A stretch of 64,000 nucleotides of DNA, from the NCBI RefSeq assembly GCF_003382275.1, contig NZ_QTJX01000005.1, forward strand, positions 62,001-126,000, in the 5' to 3' direction. The notes under the pieces are model-generated. The model saw nothing but the letters and a program-made list of their open reading frames with translations. It made no database searches and had not been told where the DNA came from. Each line of letters begins with the position of its first letter. The first letter of the stretch is position 1. Source of the DNA: Flagellimonas nanhaiensis. GTDB lineage: Bacteria > Bacteroidota > Bacteroidia > Flavobacteriales > Flavobacteriaceae. This document shows positions 17,878 to 29,001 of the stretch, piece after piece. The position numbers were made by a program, and so were the translations under genes.

Positions 17878-19188
17878 ATGATTCTAGCCGCCAGTACCGG
17901 AGGTACTATCTTGATTACAGTAGTAGCATTTCTTGTATTATTGTTGTTATTGGTTGCATTGTTGCTGTTCACTAAGGAAAAACTGTCCCCTTCAGGACCT
18001 GTGACCATTACCATCAACCATGAAAAGAAAATAGAGGTGCCATCAGGGAGCTCCCTGTTGTCCACTTTGGGGAATCAGAAAATATTCTTGCCTTCAGCTT
18101 GTGGTGGGGGAGGTACGTGCATTCAATGTGAGTGCCACGTGCATGCAGGAGGTGGAGAGGCGCTTCCTACAGAAACCCCTCATTTTTCCAAGAAGGAGTT
18201 GCAGTCAGGTGCCCGTTTGGCCTGCCAGGTGAAGGTAAAGCAAGACATGGATATTTCCATTCCAGAAGAAGTCTTCGGAATTAAGAAATGGGCTGCCAAA
18301 GTGGTGCGTAACTACAACGTGGCCTCCTTTATCAAGGAATTTGTGGTGGAAATACCTGAAGAAATGAACTATAAGGCAGGTGGATATATCCAGATCGAGA
18401 TTCCTCCATGCGAGGTAAAGTATTCGGATATAGACATTACGGCTCACCCCGAAGAACACGAGACACCGGATAAATTCCAGAACGAGTGGGATAAGTTCAA
18501 CCTATGGCCGTTGGTCATGAAGAACCCTGAAACCGTAGAGCGTGCCTATTCCATGGCTTCTTATCCTGCAGAAGGAAGAGAGATCATGTTGAACGTACGT
18601 ATTGCCACACCGCCATGGGATCGTTCCAAAAATGGATGGATGGACGTAAATCCAGGAGTAGCTTCTTCTTATATCTTTGGATTGAAACCGGGCGACCCAG
18701 TTACAATTTCTGGACCATTTGGTGAATTCTTCATCAACGAGTCTGAAGCAGAAATGCTGTACGTAGGCGGTGGTGCTGGAATGGCACCTATGAGGTCTCA
18801 CTTGTACCACTTGTTCAAAACCCTTAAGACCAATAGAAAGGTTACTTACTGGTATGGAGGTCGTTCCAAAAGGGAGTTGTTCTATATTGACCATTTTAAA
18901 CAACTGGAAAAAGAATTTCCAAACTTTAAGTTCTATATGGCGCTTTCCGAACCTCTTGAGGAGGACAACTGGAAAGTCAAAACGGACATTAATGATGAGA
19001 CAGGCGATGGTTTTGTCGGGTTTATCCATAACTGCGTTATCGATAATTATTTGAATCATCACGAAGCACCTGAAGATATAGAGTTGTATTTCTGTGGACC
19101 ACCTTTGATGAACAAAGCCGTTCAGAAAATGGGCGAAGATTTTGGTATCCCAGATGAGAACATCAGGTTTGATGACTTTGGAGGATAA
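17878..19188 (+). CDS. nqrF: Na+-translocating NADH:quinone oxidoreductase subunit F
   Basis: Electron-input subunit: oxidises NADH through FAD and a 2Fe-2S cluster. 436 residues: N-terminal helix (about 10-31), ferredoxin-like domain with cluster ligands Cys75, Cys81, Cys84 and Cys116, FAD-binding RAYSMASYP, and the C-terminal NADH domain ([50 protein letters not shown]). It is the last core gene of the operon and is followed by a structured region and a terminator. Confidence 0.97.
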   Translation: MILAASTGGTILITVVAFLVLLLLLVALLLFTKEKLSPSGPVTITINHEKKIEVPSGSSLLSTLGNQKIFLPSACGGGGTCIQCECHVHAGGGEALPTETPHFSKKELQSGARLACQVKVKQDMDISIPEEVFGIKKWAAKVVRNYNVASFIKEFVVEIPEEMNYKAGGYIQIEIPPCEVKYSDIDITAHPEEHETPDKFQNEWDKFNLWPLVMKNPETVERAYSMASYPAEGREIMLNVRIATPPWDRSKNGWMDVNPGVASSYIFGLKPGDPVTISGPFGEFFINESEAEMLYVGGGAGMAPMRSHLYHLFKTLKTNRKVTYWYGGRSKRELFYIDHFKQLEKEFPNFKFYMALSEPLEEDNWKVKTDINDETGDGFVGFIHNCVIDNYLNHHEAPEDIELYFCGPPLMNKAVQKMGEDFGIPDENIRFDDFGG

Positions 19189-19206
19189 GTTTATGTTTAA
19201 GTGTAG

Positions 19207-19249
19207 CCTCGAGATGAAATTCTGAAAACATAGCAGAACCATCGAGAGG
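19207..19249 (+). other. predicted RNA hairpin with tandem G-A pairs after nqrF
   Basis: The transcript can fold into a long hairpin: CCTC (19207-19210) pairs with GAGG (19246-19249), then GA faces GA (a symmetric tandem sheared G-A motif), then GATG (19213-19216) pairs with CATC (19240-19243), then TTCTG (19220-19224) with CAGAA (19234-19238) and a 9-base loop. It sits 18 bases past the nqrF stop and just before the terminator at 19261. A 3'-end stabiliser or protein-binding element is plausible; the function is unknown. Confidence 0.35.
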
Positions 19250-19260
19250 TAATAATAACT

Positions 19261-19288
19261 AACCGATGCCTAGGCATCGGTTTTTTTT
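19261..19288 (+). terminator. intrinsic terminator/attenuator between nqrF and the next gene
   Basis: A 22-base perfect palindrome centred on CTAG (CCGATGCC/GGCATCGG core, 19263-19280, extended by AA/TT) is followed by a run of Ts to 19288. The next ATG is only six bases further on, so either it attenuates expression of the downstream pair or that pair has a promoter I cannot see. Confidence 0.8.
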
Positions 19289-19294
19289 GATTTT

Positions 19295-19654
19295 ATGGGC
19301 AAAGTATTGACCGAACAAGAATTGCATAACTTGGCCATGAATATTGTAGGCAAGGAACTTGAGGCGAATGGGTTTGAATTTATGGCCATTAACAGCAAGC
19401 TCAAGAAGAATCCACAGTATGTGTGTCTCAAGGCGAAAACTTTACATTTCATTGTGGTAAGAAACGTGATGTTTCCCCAAGACCCAAATGAGTTCGATGA
19501 GGAAATGATGCAAAAAATGAAGAATCACGCCAATAAATTTGAAGCTCGAACCTATTTTGCGGGAGTAGGACTTTCCAATGCTTCCGACCAAAATTTACCG
19601 GTGTATTTGAATGAGGAATATATAGTGGACTATCAAGGATTAATAGAGATATAG
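19295..19654 (+). CDS. conserved small cytoplasmic protein between nqrF and apbE
   Basis: 119 residues, no signal peptide or membrane helix. It begins MGKVLTEQELHNLAMNIVGK and contains VCLKAKTLHFIVVRNVMFP and MQKMKNHANKFEARTYFAGVGLSNA. Homologues in flavobacteria sit in the same place and are often labelled NqrF-related by neighbourhood only; I see no flavin, iron-sulphur or NADH motif. It starts right after the nqr terminator and abuts apbE (next base), so it is probably co-transcribed with apbE and may help Na+-NQR assembly. Function unknown. Confidence 0.75.
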   Translation: MGKVLTEQELHNLAMNIVGKELEANGFEFMAINSKLKKNPQYVCLKAKTLHFIVVRNVMFPQDPNEFDEEMMQKMKNHANKFEARTYFAGVGLSNASDQNLPVYLNEEYIVDYQGLIEI

Positions 19655-20659
19655 ATGTTTAAAAAAATACTTGTACTAGCAATAGCTACTGCCTTTTGGG
19701 GATGTAGCCCTAAGACATGGGTAAAGAACCAAAATAGGGGAAACGCCCTGGGTACAACATATTCCATACTATATATTGCCCATGAGGAACACAATTTTCA
19801 AAAGGAGATTGATTCTGTTTTTCAGGTGTTGAATCAATCCCTCTCAACCTATATCCCAGATTCAGATATTTCAAAGATCAATAACGGAGATTCCACTATT
19901 GTGGTAGATAAGATGTTCAGAGAAGTTTTTGAAGTATCTAGTGAGGTTTATAAAGCTTCCAACGGTTATTTTGATCCTACTATTGGGGTTTTGGTCAATG
20001 CATGGGGCTTCGGACCGGGAGAACAAATAGAGTTGGACAGTCTTAGGGTAGATAGTTTGCTTGGTTATGTAGGATGGAACAAAGTCCAGTTAAACGAAGA
20101 TAATACCATAGCAAAAACCCATTCCTCAATTCGATTTGATTTCAACGCGGTAGCCAAAGGTTACGCTATTGATCGCTTAGGGGCTATGCTGGATGCCAAG
20201 GGTATTGAGAACTATTTGGTAGAAGTTGGAGGTGAAGTATTGGCCAAAGGAGAAAACCTTCTTTCTGGAAAACAATGGACGGTAGGTATAGACGATCCCC
20301 AGGTTGAAATTGGTAGACAACTGAAATTGATTGTGTCATTGAAGAACCAGGCCATGGCATCATCTGGTAACTATAGAAAGTTTAGGGTGGATGATGAGAC
20401 AGGTGAAAAATACGTGCACACTATCGACCCAAAAACGGGATATACCAAAAACTCTTATGTTTTGGCAGCCAGCGTTGTAGCAGAAACCTGTGCGGAAGCT
20501 GATGCCTATGCCACCGCATTTATGGCCATGAATTTGAAGGAATCCCAAGAGATATTGGAAAAAGCCGATGAGCTGGAGGCCTATATAATATTTTTAGATG
20601 AAAATGGGGCTACCCAAGAATATATGACCCCAGGTTTTGAAGAATTTGTGAGCCAATAA
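19655..20659 (+). CDS. apbE: FAD:protein FMN transferase (lipoprotein)
   Basis: Transfers FMN from FAD to Thr of NqrB and NqrC, completing Na+-NQR. 334 residues with a lipoprotein signal (Cys17 in FWGCSPK), so it is anchored on the periplasmic side. Family marks: GTTYSILYI, the FAD-binding FDFNAVAKGYAIDRL (about 167-181), VEVGGEVLAKG, and the C-terminal YVHTIDPKTGYTKNSY with the metal-binding ASVVAETCAEADAYATAFMAM segment. It starts on the base after the small gene's stop. Its stop abuts the stop of the convergent methyltransferase gene. Confidence 0.95.
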   Translation: MFKKILVLAIATAFWGCSPKTWVKNQNRGNALGTTYSILYIAHEEHNFQKEIDSVFQVLNQSLSTYIPDSDISKINNGDSTIVVDKMFREVFEVSSEVYKASNGYFDPTIGVLVNAWGFGPGEQIELDSLRVDSLLGYVGWNKVQLNEDNTIAKTHSSIRFDFNAVAKGYAIDRLGAMLDAKGIENYLVEVGGEVLAKGENLLSGKQWTVGIDDPQVEIGRQLKLIVSLKNQAMASSGNYRKFRVDDETGEKYVHTIDPKTGYTKNSYVLAASVVAETCAEADAYATAFMAMNLKESQEILEKADELEAYIIFLDENGATQEYMTPGFEEFVSQ

Positions 20660-21424
20660 TTATTTTTTGACCAATGGAATAATCTCTCCTTTGGCCAAAC
20701 GATATTTTTCCAATTCCTCGGGAGATAGCTTGTGGGTGTAATCCACTTCTTCAACCTCAAAGCCAATGCTTCTTAATTTAACAAAGTAATCCCTTCCATA
20801 AATACGGACATGGTCATATTGGCCAAAGACCCTGGCGCGCTCCTTTTTATCCGTAATGGAATCGTCTTCAAAGGTCTTTTCCCTTTTCAAATCTTGTGGA
20901 ATCTGAAAGATGCCCCAGCCGCCCGGTTTTAGCACACGATAAAGTTCTTGCATGGCCTTGGTGTCATCTGGGATGTGTTCCAAAACATGGTTGCACAGGA
21001 TCACATCGAAAGAGTTGTCATCAAAAGGAAGATTACAGATATCGGCTTTTACATCAGCTAGGGGCGAATTAAGGTCTGTAGTGGTATACTCCAGGTTTTC
21101 CAACTTCCTGAATCTTTTGTAAAAGGCTTGCTCTGGAGCAAAATGGAGCACCTTATGCTGTTTTGTGAAAAAATCCGTTTCATTTTTAAGGTATAGCCAC
21201 AACAACCGATGTCTTTCCAGGGATAGGGTGGAAGGAGAAAGTACATTTTCTCTTGGATTTTCATATCCATAAGGGAGAAAGGTCTTAAAGCTTTTTCCGT
21301 CAATAGGGTCGGTATAGGTTTTTCCCTTATAGTAAAGAGCAATCAACGGACGTACCCAATAACTTGCTCTTATAAGCCAGGGACGAGGAAAAAAGTTGAG
21401 TAGGTATTTAAATATTTTGGACAC
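20660..21424 (-). CDS. class I SAM-dependent methyltransferase
   Basis: 254 residues with a Methyltransf_11-type domain: CNLPFDDNSFDVILCNHVLEHIPDD (about 109-133) and ELYRVLKPGGWGIFQIP. The N-terminal part (FPRPWLIRASYWVRPLIALYY) is hydrophobic and precedes TDPIDGKSFKTFLPYGY, a layout seen in flavobacterial homologues. The substrate is unknown. The only usable start is a GTG at 21424 that falls inside a repeat bordering the GxxExxY gene, so the native start region may have been changed by an insertion. The gene converges exactly on apbE. Confidence 0.85.
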   Translation of the reverse strand: MSKIFKYLLNFFPRPWLIRASYWVRPLIALYYKGKTYTDPIDGKSFKTFLPYGYENPRENVLSPSTLSLERHRLLWLYLKNETDFFTKQHKVLHFAPEQAFYKRFRKLENLEYTTTDLNSPLADVKADICNLPFDDNSFDVILCNHVLEHIPDDTKAMQELYRVLKPGGWGIFQIPQDLKREKTFEDDSITDKKERARVFGQYDHVRIYGRDYFVKLRSIGFEVEEVDYTHKLSPEELEKYRLAKGEIIPLVKK

Positions 21425-21449
21425 GAATCAAACGAATTTTCACTAATTA
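21420..21449 (+). repeat. left period-9 repeat end of the GxxExxY cassette
   Basis: Three successive units GACACGAAT, CAAACGAAT and (T)TTCACTAAT, each ending C[GT]AAT, immediately downstream of the GxxExxY stop codon. Confidence 0.5.
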
Positions 21450-21450
21450 C

Positions 21451-21825
21451 TTAAAGTAACACTCTCTTATATGTAAGTTGATCCTCACCAAAATTCACAA
21501 TTATTCCAAGTTTTAACTCGGAAGCAGCCAAATAGTTCAATGTTTGTTTCACGTGTCCGGAGCTTATTTTTTCTACAGCTTTTAGTTCCAGAATTATTTT
21601 ATTGTCCATCACAAAATCGGCAAAATAGTGATGTCTTAAAATTTCTCCTTTATAGTTAATATTGAACTTGGCTTCTCTTTGATAAGGTACCCCATTTGAT
21701 TTTAATTCAATTTCTAGAGCATCTCCATAAACAGCTTCACTGAATCCTTTACCTAATTCATTATGGACATCCATACATAAACCAATGACAAAGTAGGACT
21801 CGTGTTTGTAAATGATTTGGGACAT
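21451..21825 (-). CDS. GxxExxY family protein
   Basis: 124 residues matching the GxxExxY family (PF13366), with the name motif in LGKGFSEAVYGDALEIEL (Gly-x-x-Glu-x-x-Tyr, about 27-33) and a PD-(D/E)XK-like strand pattern YFADFVMDNKIILELKA (about 69-85; Asp, Glu-x-Lys). This suggests a small nuclease-like fold, though activity is unproven. C-terminal LNYLAASELKLGIIVNFG is typical. The gene lies 40 bases downstream of map on the same strand and is flanked by inverted repeat ends, so it may be a recent insertion into a map-methyltransferase operon. Confidence 0.88.
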   Translation of the reverse strand: MSQIIYKHESYFVIGLCMDVHNELGKGFSEAVYGDALEIELKSNGVPYQREAKFNINYKGEILRHHYFADFVMDNKIILELKAVEKISSGHVKQTLNYLAASELKLGIIVNFGEDQLTYKRVLL

Positions 21826-21854
21826 TTATTCGAGTTATTGGTGAAATTAGTGTC
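21826..21854 (-). repeat. right period-9 repeat end of the GxxExxY cassette
   Basis: Read on the minus strand from 21854: GACACTAAT, TTCACCAAT, AACTCGAAT, the same C[GTC]AAT-ending units as the left end in inverted orientation, reaching the ATG of the GxxExxY gene. Confidence 0.5.
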
Positions 21855-21865
21855 AAACTTGACCG

Positions 21866-22684
21866 CTAAAGTACCAATTTCTTACTTCGGAATTCCTCTT
21901 CTTCATCACTGTTGATGCCCAAAGCATCATAAATGTATTGAAAAGTAGAGAGTAGCTCAGGTTTTCCGTCAATCAATGCAACATCGTGTTCAAAATGGGC
22001 ACTTGGTTTTCCGTCAGCGGTCAATATGGTCCATCCGTCCTTTAATTGTTTAATACGACGAGTACCCATATTGATCATGGGTTCTATAGCCACTACCATA
22101 CCGTTTATAAACTTCTTGCCCCTTCCGCGTTTGCCATAATTGGGCATTTGGGGGTCTTCGTGCAGATCAGTTCCCAATCCATGTCCCACAAGCTCCCTAA
22201 CCACCCCATAGCCATGGTCTTCGCAATATTTTTGAATGGCATAACCTACATCTCCAACCCTGTTTCCTTCCTTGAATTGTCGGATTCCAACATAAAGGGA
22301 CTCTTTGGTTACCTTGAGTAGTTTTTTTGTATCCGGTTCTACTTCTCCTACTTCAAAAGTGTAGGCATGGTCTCCGTAAAAGCCATTTTTCAAAGCTCCG
22401 CAATCAACAGAAATAACATCCCCTTCTTTAAGAGGCTCATTGTTTGGAATGCCATGGACCACCTGGGCATTTGGACTCCAATTAAGGGTGTTTGGAAAGT
22501 CGTACATCCCCAAAAAACCCGGTTCGGCGCCTTGTTCCCGTATAAAATCCTCGGCCATTTTATCCAATTTTAGCGGATTTGCTCCAGGTTTTATTTCTGA
22601 GGCCAACATGCCCAAGGTACGTGAAACCACCAATGCACTTTCGCGCATTAATTCTATTTCCTCTTCGGTCTTAATTTTAATCAT
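21866..22684 (-). CDS. map: type I methionine aminopeptidase
   Basis: Removes the initiator methionine from nascent proteins. 272 residues, pita-bread fold, with the five metal ligands in family context: Asp in ISVDCGALKNGFYGDH (two Asp), His in VGHGLGTDLHEDP, Glu in VVAIEPM and Glu in AHFEHDVAL. The N-terminus IKTEEEIELMRESALVVSRTL is standard. It has a TATCTTTG box directly upstream and heads a minus-strand run toward the methyltransferase gene. The usual bacterial neighbours (secY, infA) are absent, as is common in this group. Confidence 0.96.
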   Translation of the reverse strand: MIKIKTEEEIELMRESALVVSRTLGMLASEIKPGANPLKLDKMAEDFIREQGAEPGFLGMYDFPNTLNWSPNAQVVHGIPNNEPLKEGDVISVDCGALKNGFYGDHAYTFEVGEVEPDTKKLLKVTKESLYVGIRQFKEGNRVGDVGYAIQKYCEDHGYGVVRELVGHGLGTDLHEDPQMPNYGKRGRGKKFINGMVVAIEPMINMGTRRIKQLKDGWTILTADGKPSAHFEHDVALIDGKPELLSTFQYIYDALGINSDEEEEFRSKKLVL

Positions 22685-22689
22685 GGGTG

Positions 22690-22697
22690 CAAAGATA
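22690..22697 (-). promoter_or_regulatory. -7 box for map
   Basis: TATCTTTG (TAnnTTTG) ends 5 bases before the map ATG, implying a very short leader. Confidence 0.45.
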
Positions 22698-22744
22698 CAT
22701 CGATTTGAAAAAACGCATGAAGCACCGATAATCGCAACAAGATG

Positions 22745-26406
<3,662 letters not shown>

Positions 26407-26423
26407 GATGTAAAATTGTACTT

Positions 26424-26431
26424 CAAAATTA
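26424..26431 (-). promoter_or_regulatory. -7 box for gpmI
   Basis: TAATTTTG (TAnnTTTG) 18 bases upstream of the gpmI ATG. Confidence 0.45.
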
Positions 26432-26448
26432 GCGTAATCTTACTGTTT

Positions 26449-26470
26449 CCCCTAGTGTTTTAGGGGTTTT
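26449..26470. other. stem-loop in the gpmI/ankyrin divergent region
   Basis: CCCCTA (26449-26454) pairs with TAGGGG (26461-26466) around a 6-base loop, followed on the plus strand by TTTT. No plus-strand gene lies just upstream to be terminated, so it may be an operator or may stop antisense transcription. Confidence 0.3.
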
Positions 26471-26552
26471 CTGATTGCAGATTTGTGAATTCTTAAGGCC
26501 TTCAAATACGGGATTGTTAAAATTTGGTTATTTAACTGTTAATGCTGTAACA

Positions 26553-26579
26553 TTTGGGCTGTAGGGGAGTCTATTTTTG
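26553..26579 (+). promoter_or_regulatory. promoter of the ankyrin protein gene
   Basis: TTTG (26553-26556) and TATTTTTG (26572-26579), 15 bases apart (slightly short), 34 bases upstream of the ATG. Confidence 0.45.
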
Positions 26580-26613
26580 TATCAAGTAATTCTATAATCA
26601 AAAATTATTCATC

Positions 26614-27000
26614 ATGAAAAAAACAATCCTTGCGCTAACAGCTATTTGCATGTTAGTTGCTAATGGCATTTCTGCCAACGAACCCTCCTTAGCAGGTAGT
26701 ACCGATGTTTACTCGGTTGCATTTGAGCCAAACACCTTTTGTAAAGCCATAATGAAAGGTGATGTTGAAACTGTAAAAAAACTAATTGAGTTGGGTGAGG
26801 ACGTCAACAGAAAATCACTGGGAATGACACCAGCTCATTTTGCTGCTCGTTACAATCAACCCGAGATTTTGAAACTTCTGATTGAAAACGGAGCCAACCT
26901 AAAGAAAAGATCTGACAAGGGGTATACAGCCAAAAGATATGCTGAAATGTCCAATGCCACACAGGCCCTGGAGGTCATTGAAAACGCTATGAAAAAATAA
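26614..27000 (+). CDS. exported ankyrin-repeat protein
   Basis: 128 residues with a signal peptide (about 1-21, ending ISANE). The mature part holds two to three ankyrin repeats: FCKAIMKGDVETVKKLIELGEDVN (about 43-66), MTPAHFAARYNQPEILKLLIENGANL (about 71-96) and KGYTAKRYAEMSNATQALEVIENA. It probably acts as a periplasmic protein-binding module. It is monocistronic, with its own promoter-like boxes and a strong terminator right after the stop. Confidence 0.85.
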   Translation: MKKTILALTAICMLVANGISANEPSLAGSTDVYSVAFEPNTFCKAIMKGDVETVKKLIELGEDVNRKSLGMTPAHFAARYNQPEILKLLIENGANLKKRSDKGYTAKRYAEMSNATQALEVIENAMKK

Positions 27001-27019
27001 ACAGGAGTTTATTCATCCA

Positions 27020-27051
27020 AAAAAGGCCCATCCTTAAGGATGGGCCTTTTT
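27020..27051. terminator. strong bidirectional terminator
   Basis: Perfect palindrome AAAAAGGCCCATCCTT / AAGGATGGGCCTTTTT with T runs on both strands. It serves the ankyrin gene (plus) and the small membrane protein gene (minus) that converge here. Confidence 0.85.
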
Positions 27052-27097
27052 GTTCATTTACATTTAGTGTTCTTGTAAAAGAGTAAAGCCTTAAGGT

Positions 27098-27265
27098 TTA
27101 AAAATCAAAACCTGTGAATGCTCTATAAAGAAAAGCATATAATGCCATCAAAAACAAAATGGCGCAAAATATTGAATATCCCTTTAATAAAACAACCACG
27201 TAACTGGGCTTGCAGTCGTCAAATGCCTCATTGTAGAGGTGCTTAAAATGTAATAGTGTTCCCAT
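27098..27265 (-). CDS. small membrane protein, DUF6747-like, 55 residues
   Basis: An ATG-started frame on the minus strand preceded by AGGAGAACAC. The product begins MGTLLHFKHLYNEAFDD, has one hydrophobic helix (about 30-47, YSIFCAILFLMALYAFLY) and ends RAFTGFDF. The ending YxFxxRxxTGFxF and the N-terminal helix with Tyr-x-x-Ala-Phe are the features I recall for DUF6747, a small family of Flavobacteriaceae. The function is unknown; it is probably an inner-membrane protein. The rest of 27001-27381 contains only the terminator and no other gene that I can see. Confidence 0.72.
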   Translation of the reverse strand: MGTLLHFKHLYNEAFDDCKPSYVVVLLKGYSIFCAILFLMALYAFLYRAFTGFDF

Positions 27266-27381
27266 GTGTTCTCCTCTTTAGATAGCACAAATGGGCAAAA
27301 AGAAAATAGTTGAGATTTGGGGGTCGTTCAAAGGTAGTGAAATCCAGCCAAAACCACTTTTTTATCGATAAACAGAACAAA

Positions 27382-28146
27382 TCATCGACCTGAATATTTT
27401 TTGATGGCCTCTTTTATTTTTTCAATACGATTTTCTGGGTCTGGATGGGTGCTTTGAAACTCTGGTACTCTATTTGGTCCCGCTGCAGCTTTTAAGATTT
27501 CCATCACCTTGATCATTTGATAAGGGTCATATCCAGATTGAATCATTAACAATACTCCAAGTTCATCACTTTCCAATTCATCACCTCTACCATTCTTTAA
27601 AAGGGTATTTTGGCCTATTCCACTGACCAAGCCTCCCATATCTCCACCAACGGAAGCCCCAGTGGCCAAGGTCTGCCAGAAGGTGCTTTCAGCGATACGC
27701 TCTGCAGAGTGTCTTCCGATCACATGGCCAATTTCATGCCCCAAGACACCCGCAAGTTGGGCTTCATCGAGTTGAGAGAACAGGGCATAGGTTATAAAGC
27801 ACTGCCCTCCGGGAAGGGCAAAGGCGTTGATGGTCCTATCGTCTGCCAATAAGTGGAAATCAAATTCATACGGTGTTTCTCTAGCTATGCTATTTCTTAC
27901 CAGTTTTTGCCCCACGGCATCCACAAGGGCCTGCATACGTTCATCTGGATAAAGCCCCCCGTGTTGCTGTGCCATTTCGCCCCGACTTTGCAGACCAATA
28001 GCGATCTCCTGCTCAGCGGTCATGTCTATGTTTTGAATTCTTCCGGTATAGGGGTTTTCCTCTTTGTTGTTACATCTTCGGATAAAGGCAAAGGCCACAA
28101 TGGCCAATCCGATCAGAACGCGAATTTTCCAACTTCCTCTTCTCAT
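27382..28146 (-). CDS. M48 family zinc metalloprotease
   Basis: 254 residues with an N-terminal membrane anchor (about 8-22). The zinc site is HEIGH (137-141) in GVLGHEIGHVIGRHSAERI, and a downstream Glu lies in ELESDELGV. AFALPGGQCFITYALF is the usual M48 beta strand. The family (BepA/LoiP-like) degrades or assembles envelope proteins; here it is likely anchored with its domain in the periplasm. It follows the M15 peptidase gene by 39 bases on the same strand, so the two envelope hydrolases may share a transcript. Confidence 0.9.
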   Translation of the reverse strand: MRRGSWKIRVLIGLAIVAFAFIRRCNNKEENPYTGRIQNIDMTAEQEIAIGLQSRGEMAQQHGGLYPDERMQALVDAVGQKLVRNSIARETPYEFDFHLLADDRTINAFALPGGQCFITYALFSQLDEAQLAGVLGHEIGHVIGRHSAERIAESTFWQTLATGASVGGDMGGLVSGIGQNTLLKNGRGDELESDELGVLLMIQSGYDPYQMIKVMEILKAAAGPNRVPEFQSTHPDPENRIEKIKEAIKKYSGR

Positions 28147-28185
28147 GTGTTAGTGTTATAGCGAAGTCAAGATACAAAAAATGAC

Positions 28186-28920
28186 CTATAGAAGAGCGGG
28201 ATTAATATCCAAAATATTGTCTTGGATATAGGTCTTCAGGAAGCCCAAGGTAAAGTGTTCGCAGCCCAAGAAATCCTCCTCTCTAAGTAAGTGAACAATA
28301 TTGAGCTTTCTGTAGGCCGATAGCATGGGAATGGATATAGGGGCGTAACTGTAATGCCATGGCTCATATTTGAATCCCCTTCTTTTAGGTTCTTTGGTAT
28401 AGACTAGATAGAAACCATACTTTTCCGAATTCTCATCCAACCAAAGCTTCAGGCCTTCATATGGACCGCCACTTTCAAATTTTTCTGGAACCAAAACGTC
28501 TCCTGATGATTTAGGATAACCATCAATAATGTCTATGTCTGTTCCCCAATGATGTCTGCTGGTACCCGGTATGGTGGAATATTCAATGATTTTTTCGATA
28601 GCATCAAGAGGAGACAGTCCATCTTCATCGGTAAATCGCAAATATTTGCGTTCCCAAATTCCCAGCTGTCTGTAATAGTCCCTAAAACTGGAGACCATTT
28701 TAATGTCAAAACCATGTGAATACGCCGCTTTTTTCATTTTGATAAAGGCTTCGTAGGCATCTTTCCTAAGGTTGATTCCTTCGCCAAACAAATCAATATC
28801 TGCCTTTCCCATTAATTCTGAGGTTGTAAAGACCGGGTCGTTGAACCTTGTAAAAATTGGAGGTATTGTGCAAGCAAGACCGGAAACAGATGTGGTCTTA
28901 ATGAAGGTCCTTCTTTTCAT
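28186..28920 (-). CDS. M15 family D-alanyl-D-alanine carboxypeptidase-like protein with Tat-like signal
   Basis: 244 residues. The N-terminus MKRRTFIKTTSVSGLA has a twin-arginine pattern (RRTFIK), fitting the TatA encoded at 36892. The VanY/M15 zinc motif is SRHHWGTDIDI (121-131; His and Asp ligands), with the second His in EPWHYSYAP (about 190). VSSFRDYYRQLGIWERKY is the conserved substrate-side helix. It probably trims peptidoglycan peptides. Upstream, 81 bases separate it from the CHU_C protein gene. Confidence 0.88.
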   Translation of the reverse strand: MKRRTFIKTTSVSGLACTIPPIFTRFNDPVFTTSELMGKADIDLFGEGINLRKDAYEAFIKMKKAAYSHGFDIKMVSSFRDYYRQLGIWERKYLRFTDEDGLSPLDAIEKIIEYSTIPGTSRHHWGTDIDIIDGYPKSSGDVLVPEKFESGGPYEGLKLWLDENSEKYGFYLVYTKEPKRRGFKYEPWHYSYAPISIPMLSAYRKLNIVHLLREEDFLGCEHFTLGFLKTYIQDNILDINPALL

Positions 28921-29001
28921 AGAAATGATTTTGGACCAAGTTAAGAAGTATTTTTCAGTCTTTTTGGTTGAATCAGCCCATGAAGATTTCCAAAAAACCG
29001 C

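Larger units (their letters stand above)
21420..21854. mobile_element. possible 435-bp cassette carrying a GxxExxY gene
   Basis: The GxxExxY gene is enclosed by imperfect inverted ends that both start GACAC[GT]AAT when read inward (left from 21420 on the plus strand, right from 21854 on the minus strand). Each end has about three period-9 units ending C[GTC]AAT. The unit sits between map and a methyltransferase gene, with the latter's GTG start inside the left end. No transposase is present. A target duplication cannot be established by eye. Confidence 0.35.
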
